This document shows, in pieces, positions 27,754 to 35,628 of a stretch of 64,000 nt of DNA (its first letter is position 1; the number at the start of each line of letters is the position of its first letter). Below the pieces are notes generated by a model. That model searched no databases, was not told the DNA's origin, and was given only the letters and a program-made list of their open reading frames with translations. The DNA is from Ideonella_A sakaiensis_A (GTDB taxonomy: Bacteria > Pseudomonadota > Gammaproteobacteria > Burkholderiales > Burkholderiaceae_C). The stretch spans positions 3,286,001 through 3,350,000 of the forward strand of contig NZ_CP182947.1 of the NCBI RefSeq assembly GCF_048320135.1, in the 5' to 3' direction. A program made the position numbers and the translations under genes.

Positions 27754-27791
27754 CCTTTTCCTACAGCGGCGCTGCGATATCGCCCCCGTCG

Positions 27792-28187
27792 TCAGCCGAG
27801 CCAGCCGGCGGCCACCATCGCCCACACTGCGCCGACCAGCAGCAACACCCAGATCGCAACCACCAGCACCGCGCCCCAGATCAGCCGCGGCGCCTTCTCC
27901 GAGCTGAGTTCGGCCTCGCGCAGCCGCGCCTGCCAGAGACCGGGCGGCGTCATCTTGACCGCCAGCGCGATGCCCAGCGGCAGCAGGATGATGTCGTCGA
28001 GCAAACCGAGCACTGGAATGAAATCCGGAATCAGGTCGATCGGGCTCAAGGCATACAGCAGCACGACCAGCGCGACCAGCTTTGGCCCGCGTGGCGTCTG
28101 CGGATGTTTCATCAGCTTCCACAGCGCCAGCAGGTAGACGGCCAGGCGGGCGCGGTTGGCGGCGCCGAACAGGGAACGGAATTTCAT
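27792..28187 (-). CDS. DUF1232 (YkvA-type) small membrane protein
   Basis: A 131-residue protein. The core segment LLYALSPIDLIPDFIPVLG (about 45-63) is the DUF1232 signature, with a hydrophobic stretch before it and a second after GLLDDIILLPLGIAL; a third transmembrane segment is near the C-terminus (IWGAVLVVAIWVLLLVG). Function of the family is not known. ATG 28187 gives the typical length; the longer upstream frame is Arg/Pro-rich. It sits between the winged-helix gene and the Lhr-type helicase on the same strand. Confidence 0.82.
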   Translation of the reverse strand: MKFRSLFGAANRARLAVYLLALWKLMKHPQTPRGPKLVALVVLLYALSPIDLIPDFIPVLGLLDDIILLPLGIALAVKMTPPGLWQARLREAELSSEKAPRLIWGAVLVVAIWVLLLVGAVWAMVAAGWLG

Positions 28188-28251
28188 CGGAGTGGCGGCG
28201 GTCTGGGACAAGCTTGTCAGATGGCGCCGGATCCGCGAACTGCAAGCAGGT

Positions 28252-30774
28252 TCAGCGCCGCGAGGCGGTTTCGACATTGCGCCGTCGCGACGGCCGTGCC
28301 GCCAGTTCCCTGCGATCGACCTCGGCATTCATCTCGCCCAGCAAACGCTCGAGCCGGGCGCCGAGTTTTTCATTGCTCAGCTGCTCGCGCAGCCGCTCGA
28401 CCATCAGCGGCAGGCTCAACGGGCTCGGCACGTCGAGGGTGACCGCAGCAATCTTCCGCTCGCGCATGCCGGCGAGCGCCGCACGCAGCCGGCCGATTTC
28501 CAGTTCCTGGCCGAGCACCTCCTGTTCGGCCTGGTTCAGCAGCCGGTTTTCGGCATCGTATTTGCGGAAAACCTCGTAGAACAGGCTGCTCGATGCCTGC
28601 AGCTGCCGGGTGCTTTTCGGCTGCCCCGGGAAGCCGCCGAATACCAGCCCGGCGACGCGTGCGATCTCGCGAAAGCGCCGTTGCGCTAGCGCGGTGTTGT
28701 TCAGGCTCGCGAGGACGTCGGCGAGCAGCGTGCTGTCGTCGAACAGCCGCTGCGTGAACAGATCGGCCACATCGAGCGGGTCGGCGGCCAGCAGTTCGAA
28801 ACCATGGTCGTTGACGCTCAGGCTGAAGGTATTCGGCCGCTGCTGCGCGAGCCGCCACGCGAGCAGGCTGGCCAGCCCGAGATGGACATTGCGACCGGCA
28901 AACGGGTAGAGGAACAGGTGGTGGCCCTCGCGCGAGTGGTATTGCTCGATCAGCAGCAGGCCGGGCTCGGGCAGCCGCGACAGCCGTGCCTGCGTCAGCA
29001 GCATCGGCTGCGCGGCGCGCAACTCGGCGCTGTCGAAGCGGCCTGCAGCCGCCTCGGCAAAAACCTCGACGACCGCATCGGCAAGTTCGCTCGACAACGG
29101 CATCTTGCCGCCATTCCAGATCGGCACGACGCCCTTGCGGCGGGTCGATCGCTGCACATAGGCCGTCATCTCGCGCGCCCGCAGAAATTCGAGCACCCGC
29201 CCGGCATAAACGAAATGGTCGCCCTTGTGCAACCGGGCGATAAAACTTTCCTCGATGCTGCCGATCACCGCGCCGCCCTGGTAACGCACCTGCATCGACG
29301 AGTCGCTGACGATGGTGCCGATCGCCATCCGGTGCCGGCGCGCGATTGCTGCATCCGGCACGCGGTAGACGCCATCGACCAGCACGACGCGGTGGAATTC
29401 CGGATAGGCGCCGAGGCTGGCGCCGCCGCGCTCGACAAAGGCCAGCGCCCAGTCGAATTCGGCGCGGGTCAGCGCGCGGTAGGCATGGGCCTGCCGGACT
29501 TCGGCATACAACTCGTCGGCAATGAAGCCGCCACCGAGGGCCACTGTCGTCAGGTGCTGGACCAGCACGTCGATCGGCCGATCCGGCGAATCGCGGTTCT
29601 CGATCCGGCCGGCCAGCGCCGCATTGCGCGCTGCCGCTGCCTCGACCAGTTCGAGGGTATTGGTCGGCACCAGCGTGACGCGGCTCGGCCGGCCGGGCGC
29701 ATGGCCGCTGCGGCCGGCGCGCTGCAGCAGCCGCGCGACGCCTTTCGGGCTGCCGATCTGCAGCACCCGCTCGACCGGCAGGAAGTCGACGCCGAGATCG
29801 AGCGAACTGGTTGCGACAACCGCCTTCAGCCGGCCTTCCTTCAGCCCGCCCTCGACCCAGTCGCGCACCGACTTGTCGAGCGAACCGTGGTGCAGCGCGA
29901 CCAGCCCCGCCCAGTCGGGCCGCGCCTCGAGCAGCAGCTGGTACCAGATCTCGGCCTGGCTGCGGGTATTCGTGAAGACCAGCGTCGTCGACGACCGTTC
30001 GATCTCGTCGACGACCGGCCGCAGCATCTGCGCACCGAGGTGGCCGCCCCATGAAAAACGGCCTGGATTCTCCGGCAGCAGCGTATCGATCACGAGCTTT
30101 TTTGCGACCCGGCCATGCACCAGCACGCCGGGCGACGCGTCGGCATCACCGGCCGCACCGAGCAGCACCTGCATCGCATGCTCGAGGTTGCCGAGCGTCG
30201 CGCTGAGGCCCCAGACGCGCAGCTGCGGATTCCAGCGCCGCAGCCGCGCCAGCGCGAGCTGCACCTGCACACCGCGTTTGTTCGCGATCAGCTCGTGCCA
30301 TTCGTCGACGATCACCGTGTGCACCGCGCCGAGCGCGTCGGCTGCATGGTCGCGGCTCAGCAATACGCTCAGCGATTCGGGTGTCGTCACCAGCGCGCTC
30401 GGCATCCGCCGGTCCTGCCGCGCGCGTTCTGCGGCCGCGGTATCGCCGGTGCGCTGCCCGATCGTCCAGTCCGGCGCCAGCGCGGCGGCGGCGGTCTGCA
30501 GCGCGGTCGTCGTATCGGTCGCCAGCGCACGCATCGGCGTCAGCCAGATCACGCCGAGCGGCGGCACCTTGCCGGCACGCTCGGTGCGCGTGGCTGCGGC
30601 GGCGAGCAGTGCGCCTATCCACACCGCATAGGTCTTGCCGCTGCCGGTCGTTGCATGCAGCAGGCCGCTGCGCCCGGCGAGCATCGCATCCCAGACCTCG
30701 CGTTGGAACGGAAAGACCCGCCAGCCCCGCTCGCCGAACCAGGCGCGCGCGCTGCGCAGTGTCGCTCCGGCCAT
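28252..30774 (-). CDS. Lhr-type DEXH helicase (ligase-associated DNA-damage-response class)
   Basis: An 840-residue superfamily 2 helicase. Walker A TTGSGKT (42-48), DEWH (157-160), a SAT motif (GLSATLGN) and motif VI QRAGRSGHAPG are all visible, followed by the Lhr winged-helix and C-terminal domain (PIWNGGKMPLSSELAD, YHSREGHHLFLYPFAGR). Length and core match the helicase that in other bacteria sits with an ATP-dependent DNA ligase, an exonuclease and the PdeM phosphoesterase. None of those partners is here; a DUF429 gene ends on its first codon instead (TGATG), so translation is coupled. Confidence 0.9.
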   Translation of the reverse strand: MAGATLRSARAWFGERGWRVFPFQREVWDAMLAGRSGLLHATTGSGKTYAVWIGALLAAAATRTERAGKVPPLGVIWLTPMRALATDTTTALQTAAAALAPDWTIGQRTGDTAAAERARQDRRMPSALVTTPESLSVLLSRDHAADALGAVHTVIVDEWHELIANKRGVQVQLALARLRRWNPQLRVWGLSATLGNLEHAMQVLLGAAGDADASPGVLVHGRVAKKLVIDTLLPENPGRFSWGGHLGAQMLRPVVDEIERSSTTLVFTNTRSQAEIWYQLLLEARPDWAGLVALHHGSLDKSVRDWVEGGLKEGRLKAVVATSSLDLGVDFLPVERVLQIGSPKGVARLLQRAGRSGHAPGRPSRVTLVPTNTLELVEAAAARNAALAGRIENRDSPDRPIDVLVQHLTTVALGGGFIADELYAEVRQAHAYRALTRAEFDWALAFVERGGASLGAYPEFHRVVLVDGVYRVPDAAIARRHRMAIGTIVSDSSMQVRYQGGAVIGSIEESFIARLHKGDHFVYAGRVLEFLRAREMTAYVQRSTRRKGVVPIWNGGKMPLSSELADAVVEVFAEAAAGRFDSAELRAAQPMLLTQARLSRLPEPGLLLIEQYHSREGHHLFLYPFAGRNVHLGLASLLAWRLAQQRPNTFSLSVNDHGFELLAADPLDVADLFTQRLFDDSTLLADVLASLNNTALAQRRFREIARVAGLVFGGFPGQPKSTRQLQASSSLFYEVFRKYDAENRLLNQAEQEVLGQELEIGRLRAALAGMRERKIAAVTLDVPSPLSLPLMVERLREQLSNEKLGARLERLLGEMNAEVDRRELAARPSRRRNVETASRR

Positions 30775-31634
30775 CAGGCGGCGCTTTCTGCCTGCGCAGC
30801 CAGCGGGTCGGCGCTGACGATCCAGCCCTCGAGCGGATCGATCGCCACCGGCAGGCCGTAACCCGGCTGGCCGGCCGCCCAGCCGGCCTGCAGCAGGCAC
30901 AACACCGCATCGAGCGCATCACCCATCGGGTCGGCGAGCAGCGCCTCTCGTTGCGCACCGTCCAGAACCAGCCGCAGGCCGAGCCGGCTGCGCCCTTCCT
31001 CGAGCGCCGCAATCAGCTGCTCGCGGGCCAGTGCACGCTCCGGCGTCTGTTTTGCCGGCTCATCGCTCTTGTAAGGGCGCCGGCCGATCAATTCGCGCGC
31101 CAGCAGGCCCGGATAGGCCTCGAGCGCAATCCGCTGCGGGTCCCCAGCATGCAGGCCAGGCAGCGTCACGCCGGCATCGATCAGCAGCGGCACGCCGGCA
31201 TGCATCATCCAGGCGACCGGTGGGTTGACCCATTTCATCGACGGCGACGAGCCGGCCGGCCGGTCGCAGGCGCGGTGGGCAAATTTGCCGCCGGCCGGCC
31301 GTGAGTCGCAGAACACGGCGAAGGTCGTGCGAATCTGCGTCCGCTCGAGGCTCGCGTAATGGCGCATCAGCGGCAGCCACTGCTGCGGCCAGCCGAGCGC
31401 CATCACCAGTTCGCGCGGCAGGCCGAACGGCAGGTCGAAGCCGCCGATCCACGACGGCCGCTGCGGGTCCGACAGTGCCACGGCAAAGGCCGGCAAGGTC
31501 TCGTGGCGGCATAGCCCTTCAAGCCGGACCAGCGTGCCGTCGCGGCTCCCCTCGGCGACGAGAATCGGCTTGCGCCGGCTCGGCCGGCTCGAAAAATCGA
31601 TACCGAGCAGCAGGGGCAGGGAGGGCAAGGCCAT
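30774..31634 (-). CDS. DUF429 family protein (predicted RNase H-like fold)
   Basis: The 286-residue protein has the acidic motifs expected of the RNase H-like DUF429 group: GIDFSS near the N-terminus, GGFDLPFGLP, EAYPGLL and DALDAVLCLL. Family function is not established; a nuclease role is a prediction. The ATG at 31634 is preferred because GGAG lies 9 bases upstream; an ATG at 31649 and others upstream are weaker. Its stop overlaps the helicase start by one base (TGATG), a strong sign that the two act together. Confidence 0.75.
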   Translation of the reverse strand: MALPSLPLLLGIDFSSRPSRRKPILVAEGSRDGTLVRLEGLCRHETLPAFAVALSDPQRPSWIGGFDLPFGLPRELVMALGWPQQWLPLMRHYASLERTQIRTTFAVFCDSRPAGGKFAHRACDRPAGSSPSMKWVNPPVAWMMHAGVPLLIDAGVTLPGLHAGDPQRIALEAYPGLLARELIGRRPYKSDEPAKQTPERALAREQLIAALEEGRSRLGLRLVLDGAQREALLADPMGDALDAVLCLLQAGWAAGQPGYGLPVAIDPLEGWIVSADPLAAQAESAA

Positions 31635-31744
31635 CGACCGATTCTCCATCGCGGAACCATGCGGTGCCGGTTGTCGTCTATCCTGCACCGCAGCCGGCGT
31701 ACGATGGGCCGGCAAACCCGCACCTCAAACAGCAAAGGAACACG

Positions 31745-31906
31745 ATGTCCGACGATTCAGGCGCGATGAAGAAAGCCCAGCCGGCAATGCCGCAACCGAC
31801 CCAGATCCCGGCGACCAAGCCGACCGGCCAGCGTCGCAGCAAGGAGCGCGGCAAACATACGCGCAAGAAGAATCCGGGCAAGCGCGCCCGCTCGGGCGGC
31901 AGCTGA
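31745..31906 (+). CDS. Hypothetical basic small protein, 53 residues
   Basis: An unrecognised small protein starting at ATG 31745 with a good upstream AAAGGAA. The N-terminal half is Ala/Pro/Thr-rich, the C-terminal half strongly basic with KERGKHTRKKNPGKRARS, so it may bind nucleic acid. It is divergent from the DUF429 gene and convergent with cbpM. No family was recognised. Confidence 0.5.
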   Translation: MSDDSGAMKKAQPAMPQPTQIPATKPTGQRRSKERGKHTRKKNPGKRARSGGS

Positions 31907-31926
31907 GAGAGCCAGCCGCGCCGGGC

Positions 31927-32244
31927 TCAGACCAAACCGGCGCGGCGCAGGCGCGCGCGCAGCGCGGCGATCTCGTCGAGCAGGTCGATCACCAGCGCCG
32001 CGCCCGACGGGCCCAGTTCCAGGCTGCGTTCGAGCCGCAGCGCGGTGCGCGCGGTGCGCAGTGCCGGACCGCTGAACCGCCAGTCTGCCGGCCCGCTGCC
32101 TCGCGGCTCGAGCACACCTTCAGCGACCAGTTCGAGCAGCTGACGCTCCGGCGCGCCGCAGGCGCGGCACAGGTCGAGCAGCGTGAATTCGATCTGCTCC
32201 TCGACGACGACGGTTTCGACGACATGCGACTGTCTGGCAGCCAT
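31927..32244 (-). CDS. cbpM: Chaperone modulator CbpM-like
   Basis: A 105-residue MerR-like helical protein. In E. coli CbpM binds CbpA and inhibits its DnaJ-like activity. The N-terminal QIEFTLLDLCRACGAPERQL is the helix-turn-helix-like part; the C-terminal helices end in DEIAALRARLRRAG. ATG 32244 is chosen because AGGAGG lies 9 bases upstream; a TTG six codons earlier would place the SD inside the coding region. It starts 14 bases after the cbpA stop on the same strand, the usual cbpA-cbpM order. Confidence 0.85.
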   Translation of the reverse strand: MAARQSHVVETVVVEEQIEFTLLDLCRACGAPERQLLELVAEGVLEPRGSGPADWRFSGPALRTARTALRLERSLELGPSGAALVIDLLDEIAALRARLRRAGLV

Positions 32245-32258
32245 CTGCGCAATCCTCC

Positions 32259-33200
32259 TCAAGCACGGCGCGGGTCAAAACCCGCAAATGCCTTCGCCAT
32301 CGCGGCATAGGCCTCGCGGCCGCCGGGCAGATCGGCCGGCGGCAGGCTGATCGTGATCACCACATAGAGATCGCCGGCCGGCTTGCCGGGCAGGCCGCGG
32401 CCGCGCAGCCGCAGCTTGCGGCCCTGCCGCGAGTCGGCGGGAATATTCATCTGCACCTCGCCGTCGGGCGTCGGCACCGCGACGCTGGCGCCGAGCGCGG
32501 CTTCCCATGGCGTGACCGGCAGGTCGACATACACATCGCGGCCATCGACGCGAAAACGCGGGTGCGGGTTGAAGGCGATTTCAAGGTACAGGTCGCCGGC
32601 CGGTCCGCCACCGAGGCCGGCCGCCCCCTGGCCGCTCAGCCGCAGGTGCTGGCCCTCGCGCACCCCTTTCGGAATATTGACGTCGAGCTGGCGCTCGCGC
32701 ATCGTCGCGTGGCCATGGGCGTCGACGACCGGCATGCGCAGCGAAATCGTCCGCCGTGCGCCGCGGTAGGCGTCCTCCAGGTCGATCACGACTTTGGCAT
32801 GGTGATCGTTGCCTTGTGCGCGCATGCCCGGGTGGCCACCACCGCCAGCGCGGCCTGCGCCGCGGCCGAAGATGGCCTCGAAAAAGTCGCTGAAATCGGT
32901 GGCGTCGCCGAAACCGGCCCCGCGGCCGCTGAATTCGAAGCCGGGATCGGCGCCATAACCGGGCTCGAAATCCTGGCCTCGCTGGTGGCGCCGCTTGACC
33001 TCGTCGTAGGCGGCGCGGCGTTCCGGATCGCTCAGCGCCTCGTTCGCCTCGCTGATCTCCTTGAAGCGGGTTTCGGCGTCGGCCTCCTTGCTGACATCCG
33101 GATGGTATTTGCGCGCCAGTTTGCGGTAGGCGCGCTTGATCTCGTCCTGCGAGGCGGATTCCTCGACCCCAAGGATCGCGTAATAGTCCTTGAATTGCAT
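32259..33200 (-). CDS. cbpA: Curved-DNA-binding DnaJ-type co-chaperone
   Basis: A 313-residue Hsp40. The J-domain (residues 5-70) has the HPD tripeptide at 33-35 that stimulates DnaK. A Gly/Phe-rich linker (about 75-125) follows, and the two beta-sandwich substrate domains take up the rest (KVVIDLEDAYRGARRTISL onward). The zinc-finger of DnaJ is absent, which places it in the CbpA class. It is followed by cbpM (14-base gap), so activity is likely modulated by that protein. Confidence 0.93.
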   Translation of the reverse strand: MQFKDYYAILGVEESASQDEIKRAYRKLARKYHPDVSKEADAETRFKEISEANEALSDPERRAAYDEVKRRHQRGQDFEPGYGADPGFEFSGRGAGFGDATDFSDFFEAIFGRGAGRAGGGGHPGMRAQGNDHHAKVVIDLEDAYRGARRTISLRMPVVDAHGHATMRERQLDVNIPKGVREGQHLRLSGQGAAGLGGGPAGDLYLEIAFNPHPRFRVDGRDVYVDLPVTPWEAALGASVAVPTPDGEVQMNIPADSRQGRKLRLRGRGLPGKPAGDLYVVITISLPPADLPGGREAYAAMAKAFAGFDPRRA

Positions 33201-33281
33201 CGTTGCTTGTGGCGATTGCTGTCGGGTTGCTGGGCTGGGACTGATTCGGCTGTGCTCTAGATCGTGGCGGATGCGTCGATT

Positions 33282-34169
33282 TCAACCGATCGCAAGGCCG
33301 GCAACACCGGCGGCGATGCAAGCCGCGCCGGCAATGCGCCAGCCGCGGTCGCCTTCGCCGAGCAGCCGGCCGCCGAGCAGCGCGGCAAACAGCATCGACA
33401 TCTCGCGCGCCGGCGCGACGTGGCTCAGCGGCGCCAGCGTCATCGCATACAACACCATCACATAGGCCAGCGGGCTGATCGTCGCGACGACCAGCGCATG
33501 CCGCCACTGCTGCCGCCAGGCCATTGCAAACGTCGTGCGGTCGCGCAGCGCGCCGCGCAACATGAACGGGATGCGCAGCAGGTTGCCGAAATAGTCGACC
33601 AGGATCGGCGAGATCAACGCCACCTTGACCGCATAACCGTCGATCAGCGTATAGCCGGCGATCAGCGCGCCGGTTGCCAGCCCATAGCCGATGCCGAGCC
33701 GGACCCGCGTCGCCGATACCGGATCGTGCACCTTGGCCCACAGGCCGGGCCCGCCGGCGATCAGGAAGACGCCGCCGGTCACCGCCAGCACACCGGCGAT
33801 GCCGAGCGGGCCGAGCTGCTCGCCGAGCAGCAGCAACGCGCCAAATGCGCTGATCAGCGGGCCGGTGCCGCGCGCGACCGGATAAACCACCGTCAGGTCC
33901 GATTCACGGTAGCCGCGCAGCAGCACGCGGAAATAAAGCAGGTGGGTCAGGCCGCTGCCAAGCAGCAGGCTCCACTCGAGCCAGCCCCAGCGCGGCAGCA
34001 CGCCCCAGGCCATCCAGATGCCGAGCGGGCTCCACAACACCGCCACCATCACCGCGGTCAGCAAGACAAACGGGCTGCCGCCGGCGGCCTTTTTCGCGAC
34101 GATGTTCCAGGTTGCATGCAGCAGCGCTGCGGCGACGACGAGGGCGAGGGCGGTGGGCGACATCGGCAA
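33282..34169 (-). CDS. DMT superfamily (EamA) transporter
   Basis: A 295-residue protein with about 10 hydrophobic segments in two repeats of five, the layout of the drug/metabolite transporter superfamily. The first repeat begins at MSPTALALVVAAALLHATWN and the second at GIGYGLATGALIAG. The substrate is unknown. A start two codons later (MSPTA) is equally possible. The gene follows cbpA by 81 bases on the same strand. Confidence 0.8.
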   Translation of the reverse strand: MPMSPTALALVVAAALLHATWNIVAKKAAGGSPFVLLTAVMVAVLWSPLGIWMAWGVLPRWGWLEWSLLLGSGLTHLLYFRVLLRGYRESDLTVVYPVARGTGPLISAFGALLLLGEQLGPLGIAGVLAVTGGVFLIAGGPGLWAKVHDPVSATRVRLGIGYGLATGALIAGYTLIDGYAVKVALISPILVDYFGNLLRIPFMLRGALRDRTTFAMAWRQQWRHALVVATISPLAYVMVLYAMTLAPLSHVAPAREMSMLFAALLGGRLLGEGDRGWRIAGAACIAAGVAGLAIG

Positions 34170-34293
34170 CGATTGTCGGCTGCCCCGCCAGGAGCCCGAC
34201 GGGCCGGAACACCACGCAGAAAAACCTGCGCCGCCACGGGGGCGGCGCAGGCTCGTCAGTCGACCGGCAGTCAGTGCTGGCCGGTGGTCTTCA

Positions 34294-34938
34294 TCAGCTG
34301 TTCGACCGCTTCAGCGCGCCGCTGGTGCGTTGCGCCATCTCGAGGTGGTGCTTCAGCGTCGGCAGCTTGCTTTCGGCAAACGCCTTCAACTCCGGATCCT
34401 TCAGCGACTTGCTGGCCTTCTCGAACAGCTTCACGTCCTTCTTGTGCGCAGCCAGCATCTTGTTCATGTACATCCGGTCGAAGCCTTCGGCCGAGCTCTT
34501 GGCCATTTTCTCGACATCCCGGCGGTGCGACTTGTCGAGCTCACGGTCGAGTTCGATGCCTTTCGCGCTGACGAGCTTCATCAATTCCTCGTTCGCCTTG
34601 CCGTGGTCCTTCACCATCAGCGAGGCGTATTCCTTGACCGCCGGATGCGAAGCCTTGTCCTGCGCGAGTTTGCCGAGTTCGACCTCGAGCATGCCGCTTT
34701 GCGCGGCTTTCGTGACGAATGTGCGGTCACCCTTTGCCAGGTCGGCACCGGCCTTGCTGTCGGCGCTGATCGCCTTGTCCTTGCCGGCATCCGGCGTCGC
34801 GACGCTGGCCGATGCGGCAGCCGCCGCCTCGATCGCCGCCTTCTTCGTCATCTCCGGCGTGTCGGCGGCAGCGGCTCCCTGGGCAGCGAAGGCGAGCATC
34901 GCGGCCAGCGCAATGGCATTGAACTTGTTGTTTTTCAT
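34294..34938 (-). CDS. DUF4142 exported protein (ferritin-like helical)
   Basis: A 214-residue secreted protein. The signal peptide is KNNKFNAIALAAMLAFAAQG followed by AAA-A near residue 25. The mature protein has a Lys/Ala/Asp-rich linker and a DUF4142 helical domain (AQSGMLEVELGKLAQDKA, VKEYASLMVKDHGKA, RMYMNKMLAAHKKDV). Role unknown; the family is often stress-associated. ATG 34938 has AAAGGAG 8 bases upstream. Tandem TGA stops end it. It starts 14 bases after the end of the upstream hypothetical gene, so they are probably one operon. Confidence 0.82.
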   Translation of the reverse strand: MKNNKFNAIALAAMLAFAAQGAAAADTPEMTKKAAIEAAAAASASVATPDAGKDKAISADSKAGADLAKGDRTFVTKAAQSGMLEVELGKLAQDKASHPAVKEYASLMVKDHGKANEELMKLVSAKGIELDRELDKSHRRDVEKMAKSSAEGFDRMYMNKMLAAHKKDVKLFEKASKSLKDPELKAFAESKLPTLKHHLEMAQRTSGALKRSNS

Positions 34939-34952
34939 CGTGGTGGCTCCTT

Positions 34953-35396
34953 TCACTTCCGGTCTGGATTTGCTGTCGTGTTCTGCAAGCCCGCCGACTC
35001 GTCAGGCGGCGGACGACGGTCCGCGACGCGTCGAGCCACGTCGCCGGACGGATCGATCGGCGGCGGCGGAGGGCGGCTGCCATCCAGGTACTCCGGATGG
35101 ATCTGCGCATCGTGGCGGCCGTCCGGGTGATGGCCGAAATCGGTGCCCTGATTCGTCAGGCCGCCATAACCGCCATAGGTGCCGCCGGGCTGCTCGGGAT
35201 GGAGATCGGCCCCCTGCGGCGCCGACTGCCCGTCCCCGGCGGGATGCCAATCCTGCTCGCGCTGCGGGCCGCGGTGGTCGATCACGTCGTCGCCGATGCG
35301 CTGCCGCGACTGCGACTGGCCGCCGCCGAAGCGCGGATCGTTCTCGCTGTCGTGCTGGCGTGGGTTCGGCCGATCATCGTGTTTTGGCTGCTGCAT
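34953..35396 (-). CDS. Hypothetical hydrophilic low-complexity protein
   Basis: A 147-residue protein of no recognised family. It is rich in Pro, Gly, Gln, His, Asp and Arg with no hydrophobic core, so likely disordered; it contains GGTYGGYGGLTNQGTDFG and a poly-proline stretch. ATG 35396 is supported by AAGGAG 5 bases upstream. It precedes the DUF4142 gene by 14 bases; this pairing hints at a shared stress or desiccation role, which is conjecture. The 232 bases between 35396 and recJ hold no gene that I can support. Confidence 0.5.
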   Translation of the reverse strand: MQQPKHDDRPNPRQHDSENDPRFGGGQSQSRQRIGDDVIDHRGPQREQDWHPAGDGQSAPQGADLHPEQPGGTYGGYGGLTNQGTDFGHHPDGRHDAQIHPEYLDGSRPPPPPIDPSGDVARRVADRRPPPDESAGLQNTTANPDRK

Positions 35397-35628
35397 CTCG
35401 ACTCCTTGTCGGATCGGTTGGCGATCCACGCTGCAACCAACGGTGATCGGCGCTGTGCCGTCGTTCTGCTGGTGAGCGCGGTTTTCCGCCAGTTTGGAGT
35501 CGCTGCAGCCGCACGGGTGTGCGACAAATCCTCGAACCGGCGTCGGAATACGGCGCACCGGGAGAGGGTTCGTGACACCGTTATGCTTGGCGCTGGCCGA
35601 GCCTGCGGCCTCGCGCCGGCGTCCGGCC

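Noticed and set aside
32262..32262. TTG 32262 as the cbpM start
   Set aside because: It would put the strong AGGAGG inside the coding region; ATG 32244 has this SD at the proper distance.
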